A stretch of 59,302 nt of DNA. Source: Limnohabitans sp. Jir72. GTDB taxonomy: Bacteria; Pseudomonadota; Gammaproteobacteria; Burkholderiales; Burkholderiaceae_C. Every line of letters starts with the position of its first letter. Within the stretch, counting starts at the first letter, position 1. Location of the stretch: the NCBI RefSeq assembly GCF_003063575.1, contig NZ_NESC01000015.1:1-59302 (forward strand). Reading direction: 5' to 3'. The translations under genes and the position numbers were made by a program. Shown piece after piece: positions 1 to 8,804 of this stretch. The notes under the pieces were generated by a model. That model had not been told where the DNA came from and did no database searches. It was given only the letters and a program-made list of their open reading frames with translations.

Positions 1-109
1 ATGGCGCTGCTTTCAAAAACTCCCAGAAAACAGGCTCCATTGGATATCTATTTGAGAGTTCTGCCCATCCGGATTCACCCCAGATCATCAGCATTCATGC
101 GGGTTGTAG

Positions 110-406
110 AGGTTTTGCAGGGACGACTATAAAGGCTCAATCAAAAGCAAAGAACACTCCAATAATGGCTTTGTAAATAAATATACATCTCGCGTTCAAT
201 GCACCGATGTGATGGTCAAGATGGATGGTTCGCATCAAGAGATATCTTTGTATGACGAAAAATTCAATGGATGCGTCGTCAGTTTTGGATACTCTGGCGG
301 CAACACAAAGGAATCTGTTGCCATCCGTAAAGATGGGACGATAGCTTTTCCAGGCAGGATTGGTTGGCTCATTTTGGCACCGAAACTTGCCTCAAAACAG
401 AACTGA
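110..406 (+). pseudogene. Fragment of an unrecognised gene at the window edge
   Basis: An open frame without a start codon runs from about 110 to a stop at 404-406. Its first possible starts are a GTG at 209 and an ATG at 212, giving about 65 residues (central part QEISLYDEKFNGCVVSF). A different frame is open from position 3 to about 172, so the two could be one coding sequence split by a frameshift near 110-170. The stretch is visibly AT-richer than the genes that follow, and no ribosome binding site is evident. I do not recognise the product. It could be the 3' end of a gene cut by the window edge, a decayed accessory gene, or chance open frames. Confidence 0.3.
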
Positions 407-486
407 CCTGGAATCTATCGAGTCTCAGGTACTCTTAGACGACCTGCTAGCCAGTTAAAGGTTGCTTGATATCTCGCAATGAAAAT
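407..486. other. Non-coding gap between gene fragment and sodB terminator
   Basis: No coding frame, promoter or repeat can be supported here. The stretch is moderately AT-rich and separates the fragment at the left edge from the sodB terminator. Confidence 0.4.
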
Positions 487-522
487 ACCCCAAAAGTTGA
501 ACTGAAATCCATCTTTTGGGGT
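487..522 (-). terminator. Hairpin downstream of sodB
   Basis: A perfect 10-bp inverted repeat (ACCCCAAAAG at 487-496, CTTTTGGGGT at 513-522) with a 16-nt loop. Read on the minus strand it is followed by ATTTTCATT. It lies about 40 bp after the sodB stop codon and probably ends that transcript. Confidence 0.6.
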
Positions 523-563
523 TCGATTTGATCAGCAGATTTTTGGCTTGAAGGCTTCTTCGA

Positions 564-1145
564 TCAGGCGAAGTTGGCTTCAGCGAACGACCAGTTCACC
601 AGGTTGTTCAGGAAAGTTTCCACGAACTTAGGACGCATGTTGCGGTAGTCGATGTAGTAAGCGTGTTCCCACACGTCCACGGTCAGCAGCGCTTTGTCGC
701 CCGTAGTCAGAGGGGTGCCAGCGGCACCCATGTTGACGATGTCGACCGAGCCGTCGGCTTTCTTGACCAGCCATGTCCAGCCGGAGCCGAAGTTGCCCAC
801 GGCGCTCTTGACGAAGGCTTCCTTGAATGCGGCGTAGCTGCCGAATTTGGCGTTGATGGCTGTGGCCAATGCGCCTGTGGGCTCACCACCGCCCTGGGGC
901 TTCATGCAGCTCCAGAAGAAGGTGTGGTTCCAGATCTGGGCAGAGTTGTTGTAGATGCCGCCGCTGGACTTCTTGACGATCTCTTCGAGGCTCATGCTCT
1001 CGAATTCGGTGCCTTTTTGCAGGTTGTTCAGGTTCACGACGTAAGCGTTGTGGTGCTTGCCGTGGTGGAACTCCAAGGTTTCCTGGCTGTAGTGAGGGGC
1101 CAAAGCGTCGATCGCGTAAGGCAGTGCGGGCAAGGTGTGTTCCAT
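564..1145 (-). CDS. sodB: Superoxide dismutase [Fe]
   Basis: Cytoplasmic iron superoxide dismutase of 193 residues, which dismutates superoxide to oxygen and hydrogen peroxide. The four metal ligands are visible: His27 in FHHGKHH, His74 in IWNHTFFW, Asp157 and His161 in DVWEHAYY. The length is normal for the family. Iron rather than manganese specificity is inferred from the SodB-like N-terminus and the AGTPL segment, and cambialistic use cannot be excluded. The ATG at 1145 is preceded by AGAGGA at suitable spacing. The gene stands alone, with a terminator behind it and a 190-bp structured intergenic region in front, so it is probably transcribed independently of xseA. Confidence 0.97.
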   Translation of the reverse strand: MEHTLPALPYAIDALAPHYSQETLEFHHGKHHNAYVVNLNNLQKGTEFESMSLEEIVKKSSGGIYNNSAQIWNHTFFWSCMKPQGGGEPTGALATAINAKFGSYAAFKEAFVKSAVGNFGSGWTWLVKKADGSVDIVNMGAAGTPLTTGDKALLTVDVWEHAYYIDYRNMRPKFVETFLNNLVNWSFAEANFA

Positions 1146-1209
1146 GATGGGGTCCTCTTGTTGTTGCGGTTGGAAAAAGTGGGTCTGTGCATTTTAGGGG
1201 AGTGCAATG

Positions 1210-1228
1210 CCCCTCACCGTTCGAGGGG
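1210..1228. repeat. Small hairpin upstream of sodB
   Basis: CCCCTC (1210-1215) and GAGGGG (1223-1228) form a 6-bp stem with a 7-nt loop, about 65 bp upstream of the sodB start. It could lie in the promoter or 5' leader. The function is unknown. Confidence 0.4.
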
Positions 1229-1247
1229 TCACCGATGTGCAAGTTAT

Positions 1248-1327
1248 GCGTTTGGGCTGGGCGGGGCCGGGGCTCCTCATACTGGGGTACCAGAAATCGT
1301 CACCCCGGCCCCGCCCAGCCCAAACGC
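1248..1327. repeat. Perfect 25-bp GC-rich inverted repeat
   Basis: Arms 1248-1272 and 1303-1327 are exact reverse complements over 25 bp. They begin GCGTTTGGGCTGGGC and are almost entirely G or C toward the loop. The 30-nt loop contains a second small palindrome, CTGGGGTACCAG (1282-1293). The element sits between the xseA stop and the sodB promoter region. It could terminate xseA transcription, although no T-run follows on the minus strand, or it could be a mobile palindromic element. Confidence 0.75.
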
Positions 1328-1336
1328 TGCGGTGAC

Positions 1337-2707
1337 TCAATCTTTCACCATCAAAGGCACAACGCCGTCGGACAAGGTGGCCTGAACTGTTTGCCTCGGC
1401 TGGAATTGCTTGGTCTGGGTCAGGGCCTGGCCGTTTTCATCGCTGAGCCAAGCGTAGCCACGGTCAAGCACGCGGTGCGGGTCCACAGACGATAGGCGCC
1501 AAGCGGCGCGCTCCAAGCGTTGTGCGCGTTGCTGAAGCTGCTGGAGCCGGTTGAAACCCACGCGGTCATGAAGCCGATCCAACCTGTGCGCACCCTCGGT
1601 CAACTGGTTTTGCGCACCCGATTGCAGGCGGCTCGACAAACGGTCAAGCCGCTGGCTGTGCTGGCCCAGCAGCGCTTGCGGGCGGCTCAGCCGGGCGGCA
1701 ACTGCTGCCAGACGCTGGCTTTGCCGGTCTTGCTGGCGAGCCAAGCCAAGCCCCAGGCGAGTGGCCACACTGTCCAGGCGCTGGGCGTGCCGGTCTTGCT
1801 GGCGCAGCAAGCCCCGGGTGAGCCGGTTTTCGAGGTCAGAGAGGACTTGCAGCGCCACGCCCCGATCGGTCGCGGCCATTTCGGCGGCGGCGGTGGGGGT
1901 GGGGGCGCGCACATCGGCCACAAAGTCGGCCATGGTGAAGTCGGTTTCATGGCCGACACCGCAGACCACAGGGACCGGGCTTTGGGCGATCACGCGGGCC
2001 AGGTTTTCGTCATTGAATGACCACAGGTCCTCCATCGAGCCGCCGCCGCGCACAAGCAAGATCACATCCACCGGCGGTGCCAAGGGGTTGTCTTCGGCGG
2101 TCAGGGCGTACATGTTCTGCAAGGCCTGCACCAAAGTGGCGGCAGCCCCGGCACCTTGCACCAGGGCTGGCGCCATCAGGACCGGGATGTGCGGCACCCG
2201 GCGCTGCAAGGCGGTCATCACGTCGTGCCAAGCGGCAGCACCCAGGGACGTGACCACACCAATGGCCCGCGGTTGATCGGGCAAGGCCCGTTTGTGGATC
2301 GCATCGAACAGGCCTTCAGCTTCCAGCTTGGCTTTGAGGCGCAAGAACTGCTCGAACAAAGCGCCCTGCCCGGCGCGTTCCATGGATTCGACCACCAATT
2401 GCAAGTCGCCCCGGGCTTCGTACACGCCCAGACGCCCACGCACTTCGACCAGCTCGCCATCGCGTGGCGAAAAATTCATCAAGCTGGCCGCACGGCGGAA
2501 CATGGCACAGCGGATCTGACCTGTGTCGTCCTTGATCGAGAAATAACAATGCCCGCTGGCTGCGCGCGAGAAGCCCGAAATCTCGCCGCGGACCGCGACA
2601 GGATTGAACTGCGCATCCAGACTGTCAGCAACGGCGCGGCACAGCGCGGACACTGTCCACGCACGCGGCTTCAAATCGTCAAAAACATCAACCACCATGG
2701 ATTCCAT
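1337..2707 (-). CDS. xseA: Exodeoxyribonuclease VII large subunit
   Basis: Large subunit of exonuclease VII, which with XseB degrades single-stranded DNA in both directions during repair. The N-terminal OB-fold region is clear (VRGEISGFSRAASGHCYFSI, then IRCAMFRR), followed by the catalytic Exonuc_VII_L domain (GVVTSLGAAAWHDV, LLVRGGGSMEDLW, GVGHETDFTMADFVADVRAPTPTAAAE). A coiled-coil C-terminal half, rich in QQDRHAQRL-type repeats, precedes the ending. The frame stays open upstream to 2800, but homologues begin close to the DVFDDLKPRAW segment. I therefore place the start at the ATG at 2707, with the ATG at 2698 equally possible. No strong ribosome binding site decides between them. Confidence 0.93.
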   Translation of the reverse strand: MESMVVDVFDDLKPRAWTVSALCRAVADSLDAQFNPVAVRGEISGFSRAASGHCYFSIKDDTGQIRCAMFRRAASLMNFSPRDGELVEVRGRLGVYEARGDLQLVVESMERAGQGALFEQFLRLKAKLEAEGLFDAIHKRALPDQPRAIGVVTSLGAAAWHDVMTALQRRVPHIPVLMAPALVQGAGAAATLVQALQNMYALTAEDNPLAPPVDVILLVRGGGSMEDLWSFNDENLARVIAQSPVPVVCGVGHETDFTMADFVADVRAPTPTAAAEMAATDRGVALQVLSDLENRLTRGLLRQQDRHAQRLDSVATRLGLGLARQQDRQSQRLAAVAARLSRPQALLGQHSQRLDRLSSRLQSGAQNQLTEGAHRLDRLHDRVGFNRLQQLQQRAQRLERAAWRLSSVDPHRVLDRGYAWLSDENGQALTQTKQFQPRQTVQATLSDGVVPLMVKD

Positions 2708-3050
2708 CACGCTTTCAAGACCATTTTGCACGCCAAATCTCATGAACCCTGAATGAAGTACTCCACAAGGAGAGGACTCGATGTCCAAAGTCATTTTCAA
2801 TTTTCCCAGAAATACTAATGAACATGCAAATTATTGATTTAATTGAATTTTTTCTCATGCAACAGAAAAAATCTGAAGGTCCTCAAGAAAACTCAAGTAC
2901 TCAAGCGGGCCCGTTACCGAAAGTTCTTCACAAAGTTATCCACAGAAAAACGTCCCTTTCCATGCATGCACACAAAACACCGCGTACGGGAGCCGCCTTC
3001 GTCCATAATCTCAAACGTTTGCGACCGTTATTCACCTGGAAGGAATTGTT
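2708..3050. other. Intergenic region with a DnaA-box-like site
   Basis: This is the divergent promoter region between xseA (minus) and the exbB-led operon (plus), and it is AT-richer than the genes. It holds a perfect DnaA-box sequence, TTATCCACA, at 2936-2944, and a weaker relative, TTCTTCACA, at 2924-2932. CTCAAG occurs three times between 2881 and 2904. Short frames here have no coding character. Confidence 0.5.
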
Positions 3051-3668
3051 TTGTTGTCCATCATACAAGCCGCAGGTTGGCCCATTTGGCCACTGATTCT
3101 GTGCTCCATCCTGGCCGTCACACTGATCTTAGAGCGCCTGTTTCAGTTGAAATCCAACAAAATCATGCCGCCGAAAGTTGCCGAACAAGCCATGGATGCG
3201 ATCAAACACGGTTTTGCAAACGAAGAGACCTTGGTCAAATTGGAAAACATGGGACTTTCAGGACCGATCTTTGCCAGCGGTCTGCGCTGTCTGCAAAAAA
3301 ATCCACAAGCCAGTGACGAAGATGTGAAATCCAGCATGGAAATGTCAGGCCGAATTGCCGCCCACCACCTAGAGCGTTATTTGCCCGCTTTGGCCACCAT
3401 TGCATCGGTAGCACCTTTACTGGGCCTGTTGGGCACCGTGATGGGCATGATCGAGATTTTCAATGCCAGCAATCCCTCGGCCAGCAACCCTGCACAGTTG
3501 GCGCACGGCATCTCTGTGGCGCTGTACAACACCGCCTTTGGCTTGATCGTGGCCATTCCCAGCTTGATGTTCTGGCGCTATTTCCGCGGCATTGCCGACC
3601 GGCATCTGTTGGCGCTGGAGGTCTCGGCCGAGCGCTTTGCGCGCCATGTGGCCCAACTTCGCAGCTGA
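3051..3668 (+). CDS. exbB: MotA/TolQ/ExbB proton channel family protein
   Basis: Inner-membrane proton-channel subunit of 205 residues that couples the proton motive force to TonB or TolA. Three membrane segments are visible: about 9-30, 112-136 and 153-178. The central cytoplasmic domain lies between the first and second. The TM2/TM3 sequence (APLLGLLGTVMGMIEIF, then SVALYNTAFGLIVAIP) is the family signature. The start is a TTG at 3051, preceded by AAGGA; no ATG occurs before the first membrane segment. It is followed after 11 bp by its ExbD partner and then by envelope genes. Whether it serves TonB or Tol cannot be told from sequence, as no TonB or TolA is in the window. Confidence 0.93.
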   Translation: MLSIIQAAGWPIWPLILCSILAVTLILERLFQLKSNKIMPPKVAEQAMDAIKHGFANEETLVKLENMGLSGPIFASGLRCLQKNPQASDEDVKSSMEMSGRIAAHHLERYLPALATIASVAPLLGLLGTVMGMIEIFNASNPSASNPAQLAHGISVALYNTAFGLIVAIPSLMFWRYFRGIADRHLLALEVSAERFARHVAQLRS

Positions 3669-3679
3669 GTGAGTCGCCT

Positions 3680-4102
3680 GTGAATTTCAAGAAAAACCGG
3701 ACCACCCCGGAGCCCGAAATCAACCTGATCCCCTTCATCGACGTGCTGTTGGTGGTGGTGATCTTCCTGATGTTGACCACCAGCTGGTCGCGCCTGACCG
3801 AGATCAACCTGACCTTGCCCGCAGCAGACGCCCAAAAGCTCACTGAACGGCCGAAACAAATCGTCCTGAGCGTGACGGCCCAGGGACAATACGCCATCAA
3901 CAAGTCGCCCGTGGGCGGCAGCTCGGTGGCGGCCTTGACGGCGTTGTTGACCCCGATGGCCGCCAAAGACATCACCTTGGTGATCAGCGCTGACGCCATG
4001 GCCAGCCACCAATCGGTGGTCAATGCCATGGAAGCGGCACGCCGAAGCGGTCTGTCGCAGATCACCTTTGCCACCCAATCCTCGGAGTCTTCGGGCTCCT
4101 GA
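3680..4102 (+). CDS. exbD: ExbD/TolR family biopolymer transport protein
   Basis: Partner of the preceding ExbB-type channel. The 140-residue protein has the classic layout: a short cytoplasmic N-terminus, a single membrane helix starting at PFIDVLLVVVIFLM with the proton-translocating Asp21, and a periplasmic domain to the C-terminus. The start is a GTG at 3680. The gene lies 11 bp after exbB and 6 bp before lpxK, so the three are almost certainly co-transcribed. Confidence 0.94.
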   Translation: MNFKKNRTTPEPEINLIPFIDVLLVVVIFLMLTTSWSRLTEINLTLPAADAQKLTERPKQIVLSVTAQGQYAINKSPVGGSSVAALTALLTPMAAKDITLVISADAMASHQSVVNAMEAARRSGLSQITFATQSSESSGS

Positions 4103-4108
4103 CACACT

Positions 4109-5101
4109 GTGACCTTGTCCCACTGGCTTCACCAGCGCCTGCCTGAGGTCTGGATGGGCCGTGGGCCAGCGGCTTGGGCCTTGCGGCCAGTCGCCAGCCT
4201 TTACGGTGCTGTGTTGGCCATGCGGCGGCTGAGCTACCGCTTGGGCGCATCCCGAACAGAACGCCTGCCCGCATTGGTCATCGTGGTGGGCAATGTGGTG
4301 GCCGGGGGGGCTGGCAAAACACCCATGACGATGGCCTTGGTCAAACACCTGATGGCCCAGGGCCTGCGCGTGGGCGTGGTCTCGCGCGGACACGGCCGCC
4401 AGACGACCGACACCCGCGCTGTTCATACCGACAGCGCCCCCCAAGATGTGGGAGACGAGCCCTTGCTGATCCGGCAAAGCACAGGCGCTCCCGTTTGGGT
4501 GGGCGCAGTGCGGGCTGAAGCAGGCCGTCAATTGTTGCAGGCTCACCCCGAGGTGCAGGTGATTGTTTGTGACGACGGCCTGCAACACCTGGCATTGGCG
4601 CGCGACGTCGAAATTTGCGTCATGGACGAACGCGGCGTGGGCAATGGTTGGCTCTTGCCTGCCGGCCCCTTGCGTGAGGCCTGGCCGCGCCAGGTCGATC
4701 TGCTGGTGCACACCGGGCGATCGCCTGTAACAGGCGGCTTTCAGGCGCCGCGCCAACTGGCCGACCATGCCCTGACCCGCGAAGGCCAGCAGGTTCCACT
4801 GTCGACCCTCAAAAGCCAGCCCATCGACGCGGTGGCCGGTCTGGCCAGGCCCGAAGCCTTTTTCGAGATGATCAGGCAAAAGGGGCTGCAACTGGACAAA
4901 ACCTTGGCCCTGCCCGACCACCACGACTACCGCCAGTGGCATGCCATCGGCTCGGGTCACCCTTTGCTGTGCACCGAAAAAGACGCGGCCAAGCTGTGGG
5001 TCCACGAACCCATGGCACTGGCGGTGCCATTGCAGATGACGCCTGAAGCCGCTTTCTGGCCGGCGCTGGACGCACTGGTGCAAAAACGCCTGCGCACCTG
5101 A
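4109..5101 (+). CDS. lpxK: Tetraacyldisaccharide 4'-kinase
   Basis: Lipid A 4'-kinase, which phosphorylates the tetraacyldisaccharide 1-phosphate at the cytoplasmic face of the inner membrane. An N-terminal membrane-associating helix is followed by the P-loop [12 protein letters not shown] (61-72), the SRGHG segment, and the DDGLQH motif (155-160). LPAGPLRE and a C-terminal PDHHDY segment follow. The 330-residue length is normal. The start is a GTG at 4109. It belongs to an envelope operon with exbBD upstream and kdsB downstream, a grouping common in Burkholderiales. Confidence 0.96.
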   Translation: MTLSHWLHQRLPEVWMGRGPAAWALRPVASLYGAVLAMRRLSYRLGASRTERLPALVIVVGNVVAGGAGKTPMTMALVKHLMAQGLRVGVVSRGHGRQTTDTRAVHTDSAPQDVGDEPLLIRQSTGAPVWVGAVRAEAGRQLLQAHPEVQVIVCDDGLQHLALARDVEICVMDERGVGNGWLLPAGPLREAWPRQVDLLVHTGRSPVTGGFQAPRQLADHALTREGQQVPLSTLKSQPIDAVAGLARPEAFFEMIRQKGLQLDKTLALPDHHDYRQWHAIGSGHPLLCTEKDAAKLWVHEPMALAVPLQMTPEAAFWPALDALVQKRLRT

Positions 5102-5144
5102 GCCCGGCGCTTCGTCTCAACCGGGGGCCGTTATCATCGGAACC

Positions 5145-5351
5145 ATGGATACCAAACTGCTTGAACTGCTGGTCTGCCCGGTCACCAAGGGCCCCTTGAA
5201 CTTTGACCGTGAGCGTCAGGAACTGCTGTCTCGCAGCGCCCGCTTGGCCTACCCCGTGCGCAACGGCATTCCGATCCTGCTGGAAAACGAAGCCCGCACC
5301 CTGAGCGATGAAGAAATCGCCAAGCTGGCTGCAGAACGTCCTCCTCTTTAA
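5145..5351 (+). CDS. Trm112 family protein
   Basis: Small 68-residue protein of the Trm112/YcaR family (UPF0434). It begins [18 protein letters not shown] and contains the typical [18 protein letters not shown] segment. Only one cysteine (in LVCPVTKG) is present, so the zinc-ribbon form is not complete, as in other bacterial members. The family acts as a small partner of methyltransferases in eukaryotes. In bacteria its role is not settled. It almost always sits between lpxK and kdsB, as here, 9 bp before kdsB. Confidence 0.93.
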   Translation: MDTKLLELLVCPVTKGPLNFDRERQELLSRSARLAYPVRNGIPILLENEARTLSDEEIAKLAAERPPL

Positions 5352-5360
5352 GCCCACACC

Positions 5361-6140
5361 ATGACAACAGCCTCTGCACCAACGGGGTTCACCGTGGTGA
5401 TTCCGGCACGCATGGCTTCGAGCCGCCTGCCCAACAAACCGCTGGCCGACATCGCCGGCCTGCCCATGGTGGTGCGCGTGGCCCAACGCGCACTGCTGTC
5501 CCATGCCAGCCAAGTGGTGGTGGCAGCCGATGACGAACGCATCGTGCAGGCCTGCCAGGCCCACGGCATCCGCGCCTTGCTGACCCGCCAGGACCATGTC
5601 AGCGGCAGCGACCGCCTGGCCGAAGCCTGCCAATTGCTGGGCCTGCCCGATGACGCGGTGGTGGTGAACGTTCAAGGCGACGAACCTTTGATCCATCCGG
5701 GCCTCATCAACGACGTGGCCGCTTTGCTGGCCCAACGCCCCGAAGCCAGCATGAGCACAGCCGCCCATGCGATTGCCCATCTGGAGGAGTTCACCAACCC
5801 CAATGTGGTCAAGGTGGTGCTCGACGCCCGGCAAATGGCCCTGTATTTCAGCCGCGCGCCCATCCCCTGGTGGCGTGATGGGCAAGCAGACGGCGGCTTC
5901 AAAAGCCTGCCCAGCCCTGCGCCGCTGCGCCATGTCGGCATTTACGGCTACCGGGCTGGCTTTTTGCGCTTGTTCCCCCAGCTGCCGCCTGCGCCCATCG
6001 AGAAGATGGAGTCACTGGAGCAGCTGCGCGCCATGTGGCACGGGCACCCGATCGCGGTGCACATCACCCCCGAAGCCCCAGGCCCGGGTGTGGACACCCC
6101 CGAAGATCTGGCCCGCGTTCGAGCTCTGCTGACGGCGTAA
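5361..6140 (+). CDS. kdsB: 3-deoxy-manno-octulosonate cytidylyltransferase
   Basis: CMP-Kdo synthetase of 259 residues, which activates Kdo with CTP for attachment to lipid A. The nucleotide-binding N-terminus ([17 protein letters not shown], about 12-28), the NVQGDEPLI metal-binding motif, the HVGIYGYR segment and the C-terminal GVDTPEDL are all present. It lies directly downstream of the Trm112 gene and upstream of adk. With lpxK it supplies two steps of LPS inner-core and lipid A synthesis. Confidence 0.97.
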   Translation: MTTASAPTGFTVVIPARMASSRLPNKPLADIAGLPMVVRVAQRALLSHASQVVVAADDERIVQACQAHGIRALLTRQDHVSGSDRLAEACQLLGLPDDAVVVNVQGDEPLIHPGLINDVAALLAQRPEASMSTAAHAIAHLEEFTNPNVVKVVLDARQMALYFSRAPIPWWRDGQADGGFKSLPSPAPLRHVGIYGYRAGFLRLFPQLPPAPIEKMESLEQLRAMWHGHPIAVHITPEAPGPGVDTPEDLARVRALLTA

Positions 6141-6216
6141 GCCAGCTTTGAGACTCGCGTGATATTCTCAAGAACAACCGTCAGGTCCACCTGACCGCAA
6201 CGATTCCAAGCTATAA

Positions 6217-6882
<666 letters not shown>

Positions 6883-6903
6883 TTTTCAGCACTGCGCTGA
6901 GTC

Positions 6904-6931
6904 AAAAAAGCCCGGTTCTACCGGGCTTTTT
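6904..6931 (+). terminator. Rho-independent terminator after adk
   Basis: AAAAAAGCCCGGT, loop TCT, ACCGGGCTTTTT. The stem is flanked by A- and T-runs on both sides, so it can terminate adk from the left and the convergent asparaginase gene from the right. Confidence 0.93.
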
Positions 6932-6949
6932 CAATGGGGCCAGCAGACT

Positions 6950-7924
6950 TCAGACCTCGGACTCTGCGAGCAGCTCCAGCATCAAACTGATGCGGGCTTT
7001 CAAAGGGCTCAAGCCATCCATATCGGGCCATGGGCTGCTGTTGCCCACCATTGGCCCTTCTTGGCAGCGCGTGCTGCGCCGCACGTGAACGCCACGCCGC
7101 TGCGCATCCAGCAAAGCCGCTTGGACTTCATGGTGCACCGTGCCATTGCCTGAAGCGGCCACCACCAAACCCGCCACACCCGCCTGCACCAAAGCATCGA
7201 CCGGGCGGCGACTTGCGCCAGCATGGCTCAAGACCACCTCGACCACAGGCCACTGGTTCACCGCCGTGCGGGTGACCTGCTCGGCCAGGGTACCCGTGCT
7301 CACCGGGGCCGCTTGAGGCGCTGACAACCATCGCACCTGATCCGCTTGAATCCACCCCAGCGGCCCGGCATCGCCCGAACTGAAGGCGTCGAGCCGGTAG
7401 GGGTGAACCTTTTGCACATGACGGGCATTGTGAATCACCCCCGCACACACCACGGACACGCCTGCGGCCAAAGGCTGGGCACTGACCACCAAAGCATCAT
7501 GCAAGTTCTGCGGGCCATCGGCCTCGTTCGAGCTGGCCGGTCTCATGGCGCACACCATCACCACCGGTTTGCTCGGCTGCAAGACCGCTTGCAAAAACCA
7601 GGCGGTCTCCTCGATGGTGTCGGTCCCGTGGGTGATCACCAAGGCATCCACATCCGCCTGCGCCAACCAATGCGCGCAACGGCGGGCCAACAACTGCCAA
7701 GTGGCGTGGTCCATGTCCTTGCTGTCGAGCTGTGCCACTTGCTCCACCACCAACTGGCGGCCAGCAAGTGCCGCATCCAGCCCGGGCAATGCCGCCGTCA
7801 GTTGCGCCACCCCCACTTGCGCTGCGGTGTAGGCCACCTGTTCTGAAGCGTTGGCTGCGGTGCCAGCAATGGTGCCGCCTGTGCCCAAAACCACCACTTT
7901 CTGAATTTTTTTGACAAAAACCAC
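6950..7924 (-). CDS. Asparaginase
   Basis: Type I/II L-asparaginase family enzyme of about 324 residues, hydrolysing asparagine to aspartate and ammonia. Both catalytic-threonine motifs are seen: GTGGTIAG near residue 16, and THGTDTIEE near residue 100, with the catalytic Thr-Asp pair. No signal peptide is visible, so a cytoplasmic location is likely. GTG codons at 7930 and 7924 are both possible starts. GAGG lies 8 nt before the second and only 2 nt before the first, so 7924 is preferred. The gene diverges from lexA across an 80-bp region that contains two LexA operators, so it could be affected by SOS regulation. Confidence 0.92.
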   Translation of the reverse strand: MVFVKKIQKVVVLGTGGTIAGTAANASEQVAYTAAQVGVAQLTAALPGLDAALAGRQLVVEQVAQLDSKDMDHATWQLLARRCAHWLAQADVDALVITHGTDTIEETAWFLQAVLQPSKPVVMVCAMRPASSNEADGPQNLHDALVVSAQPLAAGVSVVCAGVIHNARHVQKVHPYRLDAFSSGDAGPLGWIQADQVRWLSAPQAAPVSTGTLAEQVTRTAVNQWPVVEVVLSHAGASRRPVDALVQAGVAGLVVAASGNGTVHHEVQAALLDAQRRGVHVRRSTRCQEGPMVGNSSPWPDMDGLSPLKARISLMLELLAESEV

Positions 7925-7939
7925 TTGCACAGCCTCAAA

Positions 7940-7959
7940 AACTGGTTAAAAATACAGTC
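7940..7959 (+). promoter_or_regulatory. LexA operator 1 (SOS box)
   Basis: AACTGGTTAAAAATACAGTC carries CTG-N10-CAG (7942-7957), the core of the proteobacterial SOS box, with an AT-rich centre. It lies 46 bp upstream of the lexA start codon, on the side next to the asparaginase gene. Confidence 0.85.
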
Positions 7960-7978
7960 ACTGGATGAAAAAACAGTT
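7959..7978 (+). promoter_or_regulatory. LexA operator 2 (SOS box)
   Basis: A second CTG-N10-CAG (7961-7976), again with an A-rich spacer, offset exactly 19 bp from the first. Tandem operators before lexA allow tight autorepression, as known in other proteobacteria. Confidence 0.85.
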
Positions 7979-8004
7979 TCATCTGACTTCTCAAGGAAGA
8001 CGAC

Positions 8005-8676
8005 ATGACCGACAGCCCCAAACTCACCGCCCGGCAGCAGGAAATTCTGGAACTCATCCAGAACACCATCGCCAACACCGGCGCGCCACCCACGCGTGCA
8101 GAAATTGCCAATGTGCTGGGCTTCAAGTCGGCCAATGCAGCAGAAGAGCACCTCAAGGCCCTGGCCCGCAAAGGTGCCATCGAATTGGTCAGCGGTACCT
8201 CACGCGGCATTCGCCTCAAAGGCGGCTCACGCAGCAGTCTGCGTTCACCTTCCGATCTGTTCAGCCTCACCCTGCCCGGTCTGGGCCAGCTGAGTTTGCC
8301 ACTGGTGGGTCGCGTGGCAGCGGGCTCGCCCATTCTCGCCCAAGAGCATGTGGACCGGACCTACCAGGTCGAGAGCACCTTGTTCAGCGAACAACCCGAC
8401 TACCTGCTGCGTGTGCGCGGCATGTCCATGCGCGATGCGGGCATCATGGACGGCGACTTGCTGGCGGTCAAATCCACCAAAGACGTGCGCAACGGCCAGA
8501 TCGTGGTCGCCCGCCTGGGTGATGAAGTCACCGTCAAGCGCTTGCGCAAAACAGCACAAGGCATCGAGCTGCTGCCCGAAAACCCCGACTACAAAACCAT
8601 CGTGGTCAACCCCGAGGAGCCTTTCGACATCGAAGGCCTGGCCGTGGGTTTGATCCGCAACACCTTGCTGATGTAA
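8005..8676 (+). CDS. lexA: LexA repressor
   Basis: SOS response repressor of 223 residues. The N-terminal winged-helix domain (about 1-70: [26 protein letters not shown]) precedes the self-cleavage site Ala106-Gly107 in RVAAGSPI. The Ser-Lys catalytic dyad follows: Ser141 in [10 protein letters not shown] and Lys178 in TVKRL. RecA filaments on single-stranded DNA stimulate the cleavage and release SOS genes. The ATG at 8005 follows AAGGAAGACGAC. Two LexA operators lie directly upstream, indicating autoregulation. Confidence 0.98.
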   Translation: MTDSPKLTARQQEILELIQNTIANTGAPPTRAEIANVLGFKSANAAEEHLKALARKGAIELVSGTSRGIRLKGGSRSSLRSPSDLFSLTLPGLGQLSLPLVGRVAAGSPILAQEHVDRTYQVESTLFSEQPDYLLRVRGMSMRDAGIMDGDLLAVKSTKDVRNGQIVVARLGDEVTVKRLRKTAQGIELLPENPDYKTIVVNPEEPFDIEGLAVGLIRNTLLM

Positions 8677-8696
8677 GGACCACTTTTTTCATGCCC

Positions 8697-8756
8697 ATTG
8701 CATCAGGTGGCGGGCGCTGAAGGTTTGAACCAACAGCCCTGATGCAATCGGCTTTT
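8697..8756 (+). terminator. Long hairpin and T-run after lexA
   Basis: ATTGCATCAGG (8697-8707) and CCTGATGCAAT (8738-8748) form a perfect 11-bp stem around a 30-nt loop. CGGCTTTTT follows. The position 20 bp after the lexA stop suggests a terminator, but it could also act in the leader of the next small gene. Confidence 0.5.
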
Positions 8757-8804
8757 TCAGCAATCCTGCCTGTGTCCAACCTCCATGCTTTTGAAAGGTT
8801 TCAC

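Noticed and set aside
2936..2944. Replication origin at the DnaA box
   Set aside because: Only one perfect box and one weak box are present, with no dnaA, dnaN or parAB genes and no AT-rich unwinding element.
2818..3316. Small open frames before exbB
   Set aside because: They overlap the promoter region and the exbB start in other frames and show no coding features.
3578..5083. 501-codon open frame on the minus strand opposite exbD and lpxK
   Set aside because: It runs against three conserved genes with intact motifs and has no homology features of its own.
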